From positions 1 to 27,465 of the IMG/VR virus record IMGVR_UViG_3300027734_000258: DNA of 27,465 bases; one strand, given 5' to 3'. Below the pieces are notes generated by a model, which saw nothing but the letters and a program-made list of their open reading frames with translations, was not told where the DNA came from and did no database searches. This document shows positions 16,098 through 22,950 of the stretch, in pieces. The position numbers were made by a program, and so were the translations under genes. Position 1 is the stretch's first letter, and the number at the start of each line of letters is the position of its first letter. Source of the DNA: a virus.

Positions 16098-16712
16098 TTA
16101 GTAGTAGATACCAACAACGTAGGCGTTCACATAAAGTGCGCCAACACGTCCAGCAGTATCAGCACCGGAAACGACATTCACGCCAGCGTTTGCGTAGGTG
16201 AAGGTGGTAGAGTTAACGACAGTAACTTCAGCCTGCACATCGTTGAACGTAGTGTCGGTCATGCTGGCAATCGTGATTGTGTCACCCGTGGTAAAACCAT
16301 GAGCAGCACCAGTAACGATTGTAGCAACGCCAGCAGTGCGAGCGCGGGTAGCCGTAGCTTGGCCGAGTCCAACAGTGGATTTGAGCAAGCGGAGTGAGCG
16401 GGAACCAGTGATGACGTAAGGATTGGCGGCAATCGTGAGAGGATTGTAGCGGCCTTGGTTATCAAGAGCGTCCGTGATAGTCAACGAGGAAGTGATGTTT
16501 TCGCCAGTGGTTCCGTTGTCAACGATCACAACTGGATCGGTGGCAGTGGTTCCGCGAGCGTAGGCAGTTTCCAGAACGATGCTTGTTGGAAAGAACTTGG
16601 TCTCTTCGTCGTTAAGAACGAGGAGGTCAGCGTTTCCAGAAGCGAGGAGGTTAACGGCAATCGGGCCAAACAGGTTGACGCGATCATAAGCGAGTGGTCG
16701 TGAATTAGACAT
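16098..16712 (-). CDS. probable head decoration / minor structural protein (204 aa)
   Basis: The protein has a beta-rich N-terminal half (NLFGPIAVNLLASGNADLLVLNDEETKFFPTSIVLE). Its C-terminal half holds a motif common in phage structural proteins, GVATIVTGAAHGFTTGDTITIAS, then FNDVQAEVTVVNSTTFTYANAG (about residues 127-180). These are two Ig-like or beta-barrel strands around an HGFTTGD turn. It is immediately downstream of the capsid gene with its own hairpin-flanked segment, where decoration or head-stabilising genes usually lie. The leader is A/T-rich without Shine-Dalgarno. Confidence 0.6.
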   Translation of the reverse strand: MSNSRPLAYDRVNLFGPIAVNLLASGNADLLVLNDEETKFFPTSIVLETAYARGTTATDPVVIVDNGTTGENITSSLTITDALDNQGRYNPLTIAANPYVITGSRSLRLLKSTVGLGQATATRARTAGVATIVTGAAHGFTTGDTITIASMTDTTFNDVQAEVTVVNSTTFTYANAGVNVVSGADTAGRVGALYVNAYVVGIYY

Positions 16713-16736
16713 ATTTTGTATTTTATTTAAGGTTGT

Positions 16737-16764
16737 GGGGAGAGGCTTGAATAAGCCCCTCCCC
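16737..16764 (-). terminator. GC-rich hairpin between capsid and decoration-like gene
   Basis: GGGGAG, one mismatch, GGCTT, 4-nt loop, AAGCC, one base, CTCCCC. The plus strand reads the same stem. It starts 8 nt after the capsid stop and ends 24 nt before the next ATG. No run of T follows closely on either strand, so it is not a standard intrinsic terminator and might instead stabilise or process RNA ends. Confidence 0.45.
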
Positions 16765-16772
16765 TATTTAAC

Positions 16773-18182
16773 TTAGGAAGGCACAACGATGTCACCCACA
16801 CCAGCGCAGCTATAGCAGTCCTGATTGTTCTCAGGAACGATGTAGCTCTGAACCTCGCAGCAGGAACCATAGAGGCTCTTGCTCTTAGGCAAGCGATGCA
16901 GGAACGAGTGCATGATGGTTGGGTCTTTGACCTGTGCAGCGAGACGGAACTGGGCTTGATAGAAGCCCGTTTTGCGCCAGCGGTTGCACTCCCAATCTGG
17001 GTTTTTCCACTCCCAATCACCAGCGTAGTTCTGGGTCATTTGTTGGGCTTGGCCGTATCCAGTCGAGGATGGCATTGTCCATTTGCACATTGCCTTGTTA
17101 ACCATAGCAACCGAGATACCGAAGTCGGCATTGCGGTAAGCGCGGTTAGGAACATAGGAGCATCCGTTTTCTTGGACGATCTTGATGTAACGAGGAACGC
17201 GAACGAGACGTGCCCATGTCGCAGGATCAGCTTCATTGAAAGCTCCAAGCGATGCGTTGAAGGCAGTGTCAGCGTTGAAGCGAGCGGCGTTGATGTCGTA
17301 ACCAAAAGCGTAGTCGCCGATGATACGATTGATGCCAAGTTTCAGACGGGTAAGGCGTTCATCGAAGTCCGTGTTAGCATCCCAGTAACCATTGTTACGC
17401 TTGGCTTGGAAGTAAAGCGCACGGCCAACTTGAGGATCAGGGATAACGATGTCGAGCAAAGGCTGACCAGTCGCGTCTTGGAGATCAAGGCGGAAAGCGT
17501 CATCTTCGTCTTGGAGGTCAACGAGTGCATCGTCGAGCATATCAAGCGAGAGATAAGCGATCTTGTTGAGGTCGGCAGGAGCCATCTTAACGCGAAGAGC
17601 GCAGAGGTCGTAGCCAGCTTCGTTGTTGAGCGTATGCTCTGGAACGAACCATGCTGCATCGTCAACGAGTCCGCAGTAGGTTCCGTCATCCGTGGTGATG
17701 CCCATCCATTTGTGTCCAGAACCACCAATGTAGTTGGAACGAAGGAACTCTTCGTGGACGTTCTTGGTGATACGGGCATTCGACTCCTCGAACTGGAGAA
17801 TCTCTTCAGCGGGGAAGAGGCGATAGAGAAGGCTCTCAACGCAAATCCAGTCAGTGGTCATCTCTTTACGGAGAAGCTCGAAAGTGTAGCTCTCAGTGCC
17901 GGGACGTTGGATGACTTCGGGTTTGCTATCGCAAGAATCAGTCTCGCAGTAGGTGTCGGTGATCGTGCGGAAAGGAGCGCAAGGATCGTGGAATCCACGG
18001 CCAAAGCGGAATGCTTTCTGCTCGGTTGTGTGGTTAAGAGGCCATGCTTGCTCCTCGAAACGGGTGAAATATGCAGAGTTGGTGACGAGCTTCTTGACGT
18101 AGAGGTCGTTGAAATATTCGCGGCCCTCGCGGAAGAAACTGTCAATCTCGGCACAACTATTGAAGTAGAGTTGATCGCTCAT
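16773..18182 (-). CDS. major capsid protein (469 aa)
   Basis: The 469-residue product directly follows the scaffold gene and is the right length for an HK97-fold capsid subunit. Motifs seen include MSDQLYFNSCAEIDSFFREGREYFNDLYVKKLV at the N terminus, and RPGTESYTFELLRKEMTTDWICVESLLYRLF and KNVHEEFLRSNYIGGSG in the middle. The C-terminal third is IGDYAFGYDINAARFN, FRLAAQVKDPTIMHSFLHRLP and GSCCEVQSYIVPENNQDCYSCAG. It has about 14 cysteines, clustered near residues 72-84 and in the last 35, which is unusual for a capsid protein. The leader upstream (18183-18507) is long and structured. The assignment rests on gene order (portal, scaffold, capsid) and size, since no universal capsid motif exists. 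A 429-codon plus-strand frame opposite it is a shadow. Confidence 0.75.
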   Translation of the reverse strand: MSDQLYFNSCAEIDSFFREGREYFNDLYVKKLVTNSAYFTRFEEQAWPLNHTTEQKAFRFGRGFHDPCAPFRTITDTYCETDSCDSKPEVIQRPGTESYTFELLRKEMTTDWICVESLLYRLFPAEEILQFEESNARITKNVHEEFLRSNYIGGSGHKWMGITTDDGTYCGLVDDAAWFVPEHTLNNEAGYDLCALRVKMAPADLNKIAYLSLDMLDDALVDLQDEDDAFRLDLQDATGQPLLDIVIPDPQVGRALYFQAKRNNGYWDANTDFDERLTRLKLGINRIIGDYAFGYDINAARFNADTAFNASLGAFNEADPATWARLVRVPRYIKIVQENGCSYVPNRAYRNADFGISVAMVNKAMCKWTMPSSTGYGQAQQMTQNYAGDWEWKNPDWECNRWRKTGFYQAQFRLAAQVKDPTIMHSFLHRLPKSKSLYGSCCEVQSYIVPENNQDCYSCAGVGDIVVPS

Positions 18183-18233
18183 TGATATATTTGATTTTGG
18201 TTTAGTTTTAGTTTTGCACCGCCAACTATATCA

Positions 18234-18268
18234 CAGAGGAATAGCAAGCGAGTGCTTGGTTTCCTCTG
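18234..18268 (-). ncRNA. strong hairpin in capsid leader
   Basis: Outer stem CAGAGGAA / TTCCTCTG (8 bp) surrounds inner stem CAAGC / GCTTG (5 bp) with a 4-nt loop and small internal bulges. It ends about 50 nt before the capsid ATG. Both strands can form it. It is too close to the gene and lacks a T run to be a standard terminator; a leader RNA element is more likely. Confidence 0.5.
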
Positions 18269-18359
18269 CTGGACTCAACCCAGAGTTTCTTCTGTCCAGA
18301 AATCGCTTTTAATGCGAGGTCGAAAACTCGCCAACCAGAGTGCGGTTGAATCCCTAATT

Positions 18360-18375
18360 TTATCGTAAACGATAA
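18360..18375 (+). repeat. 16-nt dyad repeat in capsid leader, reversed orientation
   Basis: Plus strand TTATCG-TAAA-CGATAA, exact arms. Relative to the minus-strand capsid transcript the loop is TTTA, the opposite polarity to the other asymmetric copies. It is 178 nt from the capsid ATG, so it does not fit the stop-start junction pattern. Confidence 0.8.
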
Positions 18376-18437
18376 TTTCGGATTTCTCTTTGAACGGACA
18401 TTGCAATCACTTATTTACTATGTCAAGCGATATTTTT

Positions 18438-18478
18438 AAAAAAAGTTTGGGGGAGGTAGAACGCAAACTACCTCCCCC
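18438..18478 (-). terminator. intrinsic-terminator-like hairpin after scaffold gene
   Basis: An 11-bp perfect stem, GGGGGAGGTAG / CTACCTCCCCC (18478-18449 on the minus strand), has an 8-nt loop. It is followed by AAAC and seven Ts (18444-18438). It sits 30 nt after the scaffold stop. It would reduce portal-scaffold transcripts entering the capsid gene unless read through or antiterminated. Confidence 0.65.
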
Positions 18479-18507
18479 GTCTATGACCAGACTCAAGAAT
18501 GTAAGGC

Positions 18508-19791
18508 TTATGCTGTTCGACCTTGCGGTGAGAATTTCGCAAGTTTAGCAGCCAGTCCTTCCGTAATGCTCATTCTTGGTTTCTGGGAATCCGATGCACT
18601 TGATGATGACGAGATGCGCGACGAACCTTTCAGTTGTGCGATATACTCATCTTTTTCTTTTACCATCTCTTGGTATGCTTTCAGTTGTGCTTGAATCTTC
18701 TGATAGGCGCGGCCTTGGTGGATCAGTCGGTTCATGTCTTCAACTGATGCCTGCTCATTGGTCTGCTGGGTAGCTGCCAGAGCAATAGCCTCGTCGCGGG
18801 AGATGTCATACTTGATTCCCTTCTCCTTCATGTAATCAGCAATTGTATCTGGGATTTCAGTAGCCCGATCAATCTCCTGCTGGGTATTCTTGTAGCCCTC
18901 ACGCCACTGGTTTAGATACTTGTTCCTGCCTTCTTGCTCTTTTTGTTTAGCGGTTTGAAGGATATTCTGCTTGGTTTCTTCAAAGTTGACAAGAGCTGCG
19001 TGATGTCCTTGAGTTGCTTTGATGAAGCTGTTGACTTGCTCCGCGAATTGATACTGCTTGAACTGCGAGAGCGAGTTCGTGATTTCCTCGAACGCTTGGT
19101 CGCGGTCGGCTTCCGCCGCTCGACGATCCTCTTCGGAGGACGCATTGAAGATGGAGGCATTTGCATTGACAGCACGGGAGAATGTCGAAAGAAGAGTTGG
19201 ATCATTCGATAGCAATTGTCGCGCAGTATCGTAGGTGCTTTTGATAGGATCGAGGTAAGTCTTTTTGAAATCTGGATTACTTGTGATGTCGTGGAAGTCC
19301 AGCTTACCCCGAAGGTCTTTGATTTGCTCTGATAGTTGTTGCTCAACTTCCAACTTTTCTTGGTTGGCTTTGTTGAGTTGATCTTGGTAGTGGTTGGCTT
19401 CTTTAGTCGATGTTGACTCGGATACCATTCGCTCAAGTTCTTGGATTTTGGTTTCAAACTTGGGGATTTCATCTTTCTTGTATTTCTCAAGTTCTTCTTT
19501 GAGCTTGCGGTTCTCTTCGATTTGTCGCTCAACGAACTTTTTCTTTTTTCCTGTTCGGTCAGATGTGATTTCAGCTTCGGTAACTCCCGCCACTTCTTCT
19601 GGTGGTTCTTCTTCATTGTATTTTGCTATTCCAAGTTTAGGATCACCAACATTGGTAGCACTTGGCTTACCCTCGTCGGATTGTTGTTTGCTGAACTTCT
19701 TGAGGAAGTCAGATGTATTACCTTTAATCGGAACTTGAGGCTTGGATTTCAGTTCCTTGATTACTTCTGCTGTGTCGTTTGGGTCTGCCAT
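18508..19791 (-). CDS. scaffolding protein (427 aa)
   Basis: The N terminus MADPNDTAEVIKELKSKPQVPIKG is acidic and mostly disordered. A long Lys/Glu-rich coiled coil at about residues 80-165 follows (KKFVERQIEENRKLKEELEKYKKDEIPKFETKI, and QLNKANQEKLEVEQQLSEQ). Helical segments to about 395 come next, with a Ser-rich linker (RISSSSSASDSQ) and a short basic C-terminal helix (LAAKLAKFSPQGRTA). A coiled-coil protein with a basic C-terminal helix between portal and capsid is the standard layout of phage scaffolds, which bind capsid subunits inside the procapsid and are released. No protease motif is seen. Confidence 0.75.
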   Translation of the reverse strand: MADPNDTAEVIKELKSKPQVPIKGNTSDFLKKFSKQQSDEGKPSATNVGDPKLGIAKYNEEEPPEEVAGVTEAEITSDRTGKKKKFVERQIEENRKLKEELEKYKKDEIPKFETKIQELERMVSESTSTKEANHYQDQLNKANQEKLEVEQQLSEQIKDLRGKLDFHDITSNPDFKKTYLDPIKSTYDTARQLLSNDPTLLSTFSRAVNANASIFNASSEEDRRAAEADRDQAFEEITNSLSQFKQYQFAEQVNSFIKATQGHHAALVNFEETKQNILQTAKQKEQEGRNKYLNQWREGYKNTQQEIDRATEIPDTIADYMKEKGIKYDISRDEAIALAATQQTNEQASVEDMNRLIHQGRAYQKIQAQLKAYQEMVKEKDEYIAQLKGSSRISSSSSASDSQKPRMSITEGLAAKLAKFSPQGRTA

Positions 19792-19794
19792 AAA

Positions 19795-20040
19795 TTAGAT
19801 TTCGTCGAGGTCTGGATCAATCGTGCTGTCCGCTGGTTCTTTAAGTTTTCCAGCAGCTTTTGTTTTTTTGAATGCTCCCTGCTCTTCAGTTCCAATAGCT
19901 TCAATAGTTTTGATTGCATGGATTAGCGTGGTTACTCCTTCTGGTGGATTTACGTTAAGTAGTAAATACGCCTGTAGTTTGTTCCAGTCTTCGTGTGAGG
20001 TTATCGCCGCGCATAGGGATTTTACTTTGTCTGTTGTCAT
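19795..20040 (-). CDS. small helical protein between portal and scaffold (81 aa)
   Basis: Its ATG overlaps the portal TGA (ATGA), so it is translationally coupled to the portal. Residues 1-50 are helical and moderately hydrophobic (VKSLCAAITSHEDWNKLQAYLLLN, TTLIHAIKTIEAIGTEEQGAF). The C-terminal 30 residues are Lys/Pro/Asp-rich and end DLDEI. No domain is recognised. Many podoviruses have a small gene here whose role in head assembly is unknown. Confidence 0.6.
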   Translation of the reverse strand: MTTDKVKSLCAAITSHEDWNKLQAYLLLNVNPPEGVTTLIHAIKTIEAIGTEEQGAFKKTKAAGKLKEPADSTIDPDLDEI

Positions 20041-22517
20041 GTTTGTGTTGGTGTCTGCATTGGAGTTTCTTCAACTTCAACTTCTTCAGTTACTTCTGGA
20101 GTCTCAACCTCTTCGGTTTCCATTTCCTCCGGCTCTTCCATTTCTGGAGCTTCACCCTGCATTGCTGCTTGCTTGGATTTCTCCTTCTGAATCTCTGCAC
20201 GGGCTTTAGCCTTCTGAAGCGCGAGTTGAGTGATGCCTTGTTCTTTACGCTGCTCAGTGCGTTGAGCATGACTGATAGAAGCCTTGCCAACCGAGATGTC
20301 AGCAAGCTTCTTCTTGGTGTCGATTTCGATACCAGATTTAGCAGCGAGGTATTGAAGTTTGATGTCTTCCTCGGAGTTTGGTTGACCTTGTTTCTGAGCT
20401 TCAGCTTCAGCCATTTGGACGTAAACTTGTTGGAGTTCGTCTGCCATTTTCTGAGCTTCATTCATTCCCTGCATGAATTGTTTCAAGAAGTCTTCTTTAG
20501 ATGGGTCTTTGCTGATATACTCAACGTGCGCCATGATGTGACCACCCTTGAATTTGACTGAGCGGACTGCCTTGGAAAGTTCTGCAAGCTCTGGTTGACC
20601 TTGCTGCACAGATTGCAGGTTCATCTGCAACTGCATCATCATGTCTTGCAAGTGACCAACTGCGTGTTCGATGTGCGGATCAGTTGGCAGCACTGGGAAG
20701 TTTTGTGGGTTAACAAACGCATCAGTCATACCAGCATTTTCAAACCCGATTACGCGAGCGGTATCAGTAATCTTGGTTGGCTTGGTATTCCGGTAACGAG
20801 CTACGTTGTCCCTGCCAGAGAGTGCCGCAATTGCGTCTTTAACTGCGTTCTCTTGCCCTTCGTTGGCTGGAGTGATTGCTGTGATGTTCAGTAGCTTCTC
20901 TGCTGTGATTAACTTGAACGATGGACTACCTGCTCCATTGATGAGGTTAGAACGGATGCTTGTGATGTTCTTATATGCTGCCGCTTCTTTAGGTGTTCCA
21001 AGTTCCTCAAGAATCTCATAGAACTTCTTAACATATTCGTATCCATCATCGCTGGATTTGGCACTTACGAATCGTTTGTAGAGTTGTTTGAAATATAAAG
21101 TTTGGCACTCGTTGAATCGACGAATCTGAGTTCCAGAAAGTTTTGCAGACTCAGCCGCATCCAATTCTGCTTCTCCTTTAGTGCGTTGCTTTCCACCAGC
21201 GGTAGGAGCATTGATGCGATATTGACCCATGCCCCTATACATATCTCCCATGAAGAACTGCATGAAGCTCATGCTCTCTGCTACTGGAAGCTGGAAGCGG
21301 TTCTGGATAAACTTCGCGCCATCTGGCATTACGCTGATTGGCAACCATTCCATCTGCTTCAACATCTTAGTTGCGTCTGGGCCTTGACCTTCGATCATCA
21401 ACATGGAGTTGAGGCGCACGGCATCAACCAATGAGTTCATTGTGAAGTCATACTGGCGACAGGCGACGAATGCCGATTCAGCTTGGCTCTTGATGTCTTG
21501 GAAGAGTCCGCTACCAACCGAGTCGGTCAGCATATACATGATCTCATCCCATGAGTTGAAGAGTCCAATCTTGAGCATCATAAACCCGTGTTGGCTTCTG
21601 ACATCATCTTCACTGATCTTGCCTGCTCCCTTGATATTGGAGTTGATATAGTCCGAGATGGGTTGGTAGTCTTGAAGGATAATCGCCTTACTGATCTTTC
21701 CGTCAAACTCCCTCCAGTAAACTTCGTAGAGGTCAATCTTTTGGTTTACAGATAGTGACCAGTTAAATCCTGCTTCGCTGATCGTGCGGAAAAAGTCTTC
21801 ACGGGTCTTGCGATTGTTGCTGAATGCACGGTGGAAGCGAATAGCGTCAATTGCTGCGTCCACATTCCATCCCATTGCTTCTGCCGCCGCACGATTCTCA
21901 ATCTTCTTGTAGAGTTCGTATGGTGTCAAACGGACACGGCGGACAAACTCTTCAAGGTTGCAAAAGTCAATCCTAATGTCGTCTGGAAAGAGAAGGTCGG
22001 AGAGGTAAACGTGTTCTGGCATCCATCCGAGTGGGCTATCCCACATTCCGATTCCTTTTCCATACAGCAACATTTCCTCAAGGTCTTGCTCTGTATTGTA
22101 GAGGTATCCGGGCCATTCGCGGATTGCTTGGTCAAATGCAATTCCGATGTTCTCTGAGTTAACGAGGCGTTCTTTTTCATTGCCAAATTTACTTTTGATC
22201 GTGCAGCAAGCCTGCCGTTCTGTAATTACATCGTAGTAACTGGACTTTTGGTTATCTACGATAAATCCAAGTTGTCCGTAGTTTACATCCGATTGCCAAG
22301 GCAGACGCTTCTCGGCAAGTTTGCTATACCCTGTGGGGGGGAACATCTTATACGCCTTATAGATACGAATGCGCTTATTTTCGCGCCCGATATTAGCAAG
22401 CCGAAGATGATTTGCGATGTTCCAAGCGTGCGAAGCGTTGGAGATTCGTGTTTCTGGTGGTTTGCCGTCTTGATCTAAGACAGCAAGTGAAAAGTTGTCG
22501 TTTCCGATGGATAGCAT
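20037..22517 (-). CDS. portal protein (826 aa)
   Basis: The 826-residue protein is larger than T7-type portals and close to P22-type length. It precedes scaffold and capsid and follows the terminase divergence point, as portals do. Motifs fitting a portal clip/wing/stem are WNIANHLRLANIG near the N terminus, EEMLLYGKGIGMWDSPLGWMPEHVYLSDLLFPDD in the first third, and FIQNRFQLPVAESMSFMQFFMGDMYRGMGQYRINAPTAGGKQRTKGEAELDAAESAKLSGTQI in the stem-like part. A long helical region and an acidic Glu/Pro/Thr-rich C-terminal tail (about 775-826) follow. The start ATG at 22517 lies 5 nt after a dyad repeat, with no Shine-Dalgarno. A degenerate dyad (IGNDN codons) is at 22495-22510. Confidence 0.75.
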   Translation of the reverse strand: MLSIGNDNFSLAVLDQDGKPPETRISNASHAWNIANHLRLANIGRENKRIRIYKAYKMFPPTGYSKLAEKRLPWQSDVNYGQLGFIVDNQKSSYYDVITERQACCTIKSKFGNEKERLVNSENIGIAFDQAIREWPGYLYNTEQDLEEMLLYGKGIGMWDSPLGWMPEHVYLSDLLFPDDIRIDFCNLEEFVRRVRLTPYELYKKIENRAAAEAMGWNVDAAIDAIRFHRAFSNNRKTREDFFRTISEAGFNWSLSVNQKIDLYEVYWREFDGKISKAIILQDYQPISDYINSNIKGAGKISEDDVRSQHGFMMLKIGLFNSWDEIMYMLTDSVGSGLFQDIKSQAESAFVACRQYDFTMNSLVDAVRLNSMLMIEGQGPDATKMLKQMEWLPISVMPDGAKFIQNRFQLPVAESMSFMQFFMGDMYRGMGQYRINAPTAGGKQRTKGEAELDAAESAKLSGTQIRRFNECQTLYFKQLYKRFVSAKSSDDGYEYVKKFYEILEELGTPKEAAAYKNITSIRSNLINGAGSPSFKLITAEKLLNITAITPANEGQENAVKDAIAALSGRDNVARYRNTKPTKITDTARVIGFENAGMTDAFVNPQNFPVLPTDPHIEHAVGHLQDMMMQLQMNLQSVQQGQPELAELSKAVRSVKFKGGHIMAHVEYISKDPSKEDFLKQFMQGMNEAQKMADELQQVYVQMAEAEAQKQGQPNSEEDIKLQYLAAKSGIEIDTKKKLADISVGKASISHAQRTEQRKEQGITQLALQKAKARAEIQKEKSKQAAMQGEAPEMEEPEEMETEEVETPEVTEEVEVEETPMQTPTQT
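22495..22510 (-). repeat. degenerate dyad in portal codons 3-8
   Basis: Sense strand is close to TTATCGGAAACGATAA, with three arm mismatches and the same GAAA loop. It encodes IGNDN, as the coding copy at 258-273 does. It lies 12 nt from the intercistronic copy at 22523-22538, so the portal start is bracketed by two elements. Confidence 0.35.
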
Positions 22518-22522
22518 AATTT

Positions 22523-22538
22523 TTATCGTTTACGATAA
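22523..22538 (-). repeat. 16-nt dyad repeat at 125-aa gene / portal junction
   Basis: Sense strand TTATCG-TAAA-CGATAA, exact arms. The stop codon of the 125-aa gene is in the loop (TCA TTA TCG TAA) and the element ends 5 nt before the portal ATG. Confidence 0.85.
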
Positions 22539-22907
22539 TGAGTTGAGCGCATTCCTGCGTTTATTGCAAGAAGAACATCCGCGAGCTTTATGCTCAAGTT
22601 TAGTTCCTAAAACTTTGTCAGTAGTCTTGGCTACTGTGTGAATAACCTGTGCAATCCTATCTCCGAGTCCATCATTATACCAGCAACGATCGCTTGGTTG
22701 GCGTTGGCAGATTTGATCTTCAACCATCTGTTCAATGTTAGCAGGAAGTTCAACTCCGTTGGAGCGATAGTCTTTCTGAATGTTCTGCATCAAACTGCTC
22801 CATGTGCTTCCGTAAACAATCGCTGGAAACGTGAGTTTATCGCGCTTGATCTCATAACGCCAGTAAAAGCCACCGACTGGAGCGAGGTTTTTGTTTTTCA
22901 GTTTCAT
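22530..22907 (-). CDS. small head-region protein with C-terminal CSSC motif (125 aa)
   Basis: The first gene of the late minus-strand operon, starting 16 nt from a sigma70-like -10. It begins MKLKNKNLAPVGGFYWRYEIKRDKLTFP, has helices around TWSSLMQNIQKDYRSNG and PANIEQMVEDQICQRQP, and ends KARGCSSCNKRRNALNSLS. The Cys-x2-Cys followed by KRR and LN resembles small C-terminal zinc-knuckle-like tails in other phage proteins; two cysteines alone would need a partner. Gene position before the portal is where small terminase genes often lie, but no DNA-binding helix-turn-helix is seen, so that is only a possibility. Its last codons are in a dyad repeat. Confidence 0.65.
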   Translation of the reverse strand: MKLKNKNLAPVGGFYWRYEIKRDKLTFPAIVYGSTWSSLMQNIQKDYRSNGVELPANIEQMVEDQICQRQPSDRCWYNDGLGDRIAQVIHTVAKTTDKVLGTKLEHKARGCSSCNKRRNALNSLS

Positions 22908-22922
22908 CTTGCCTTTGATCGA

Positions 22923-22950
22923 AAAATATACTTTCTTATTGATATGTCAA
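22923..22950 (-). promoter_or_regulatory. sigma70-like promoter for the late minus-strand operon
   Basis: Minus strand TTGACA (22950-22945), 16-nt spacer, TATTTT (22928-22923). The predicted transcript start is about 9 nt before the ATG at 22907. The -35 overlaps the ATG of the divergent terminase gene at 22944-22946. The whole gap between the two ATGs is 36 nt. Confidence 0.6.

Larger units (their letters stand above)
18183..18507 (-). promoter_or_regulatory. structured leader between scaffold and capsid genes
   Basis: This 325-nt gap has no convincing long gene. In transcription order it holds the hairpin at 18478-18449, a CTTGACAT -35-like match at 18426-18421 (no good -10 follows), a 13-codon frame at 18401-18360 (MSVQREIRNYRLR) ending in a dyad repeat, a stem with GCGAG and CTCGC arms, a CTGGAC / GTCCAG stem, the 18268-18234 hairpin, and an A-rich leader before the ATG. 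The layout suggests regulation of capsid level. Confidence 0.55.

Noticed and set aside
16896-18185. 429-codon plus-strand frame opposite the capsid gene
   Set aside because: It is the antisense of a strongly coding gene, has Val/Glu-rich shadow composition and no start context; capsid gene order supports the minus strand.
22638-22943. N-terminal extension of the terminase
   Set aside because: It would overlap the divergent 125-aa gene on the other strand and has unconserved-looking sequence; the ATG at 22944 gives a normal terminase N terminus.
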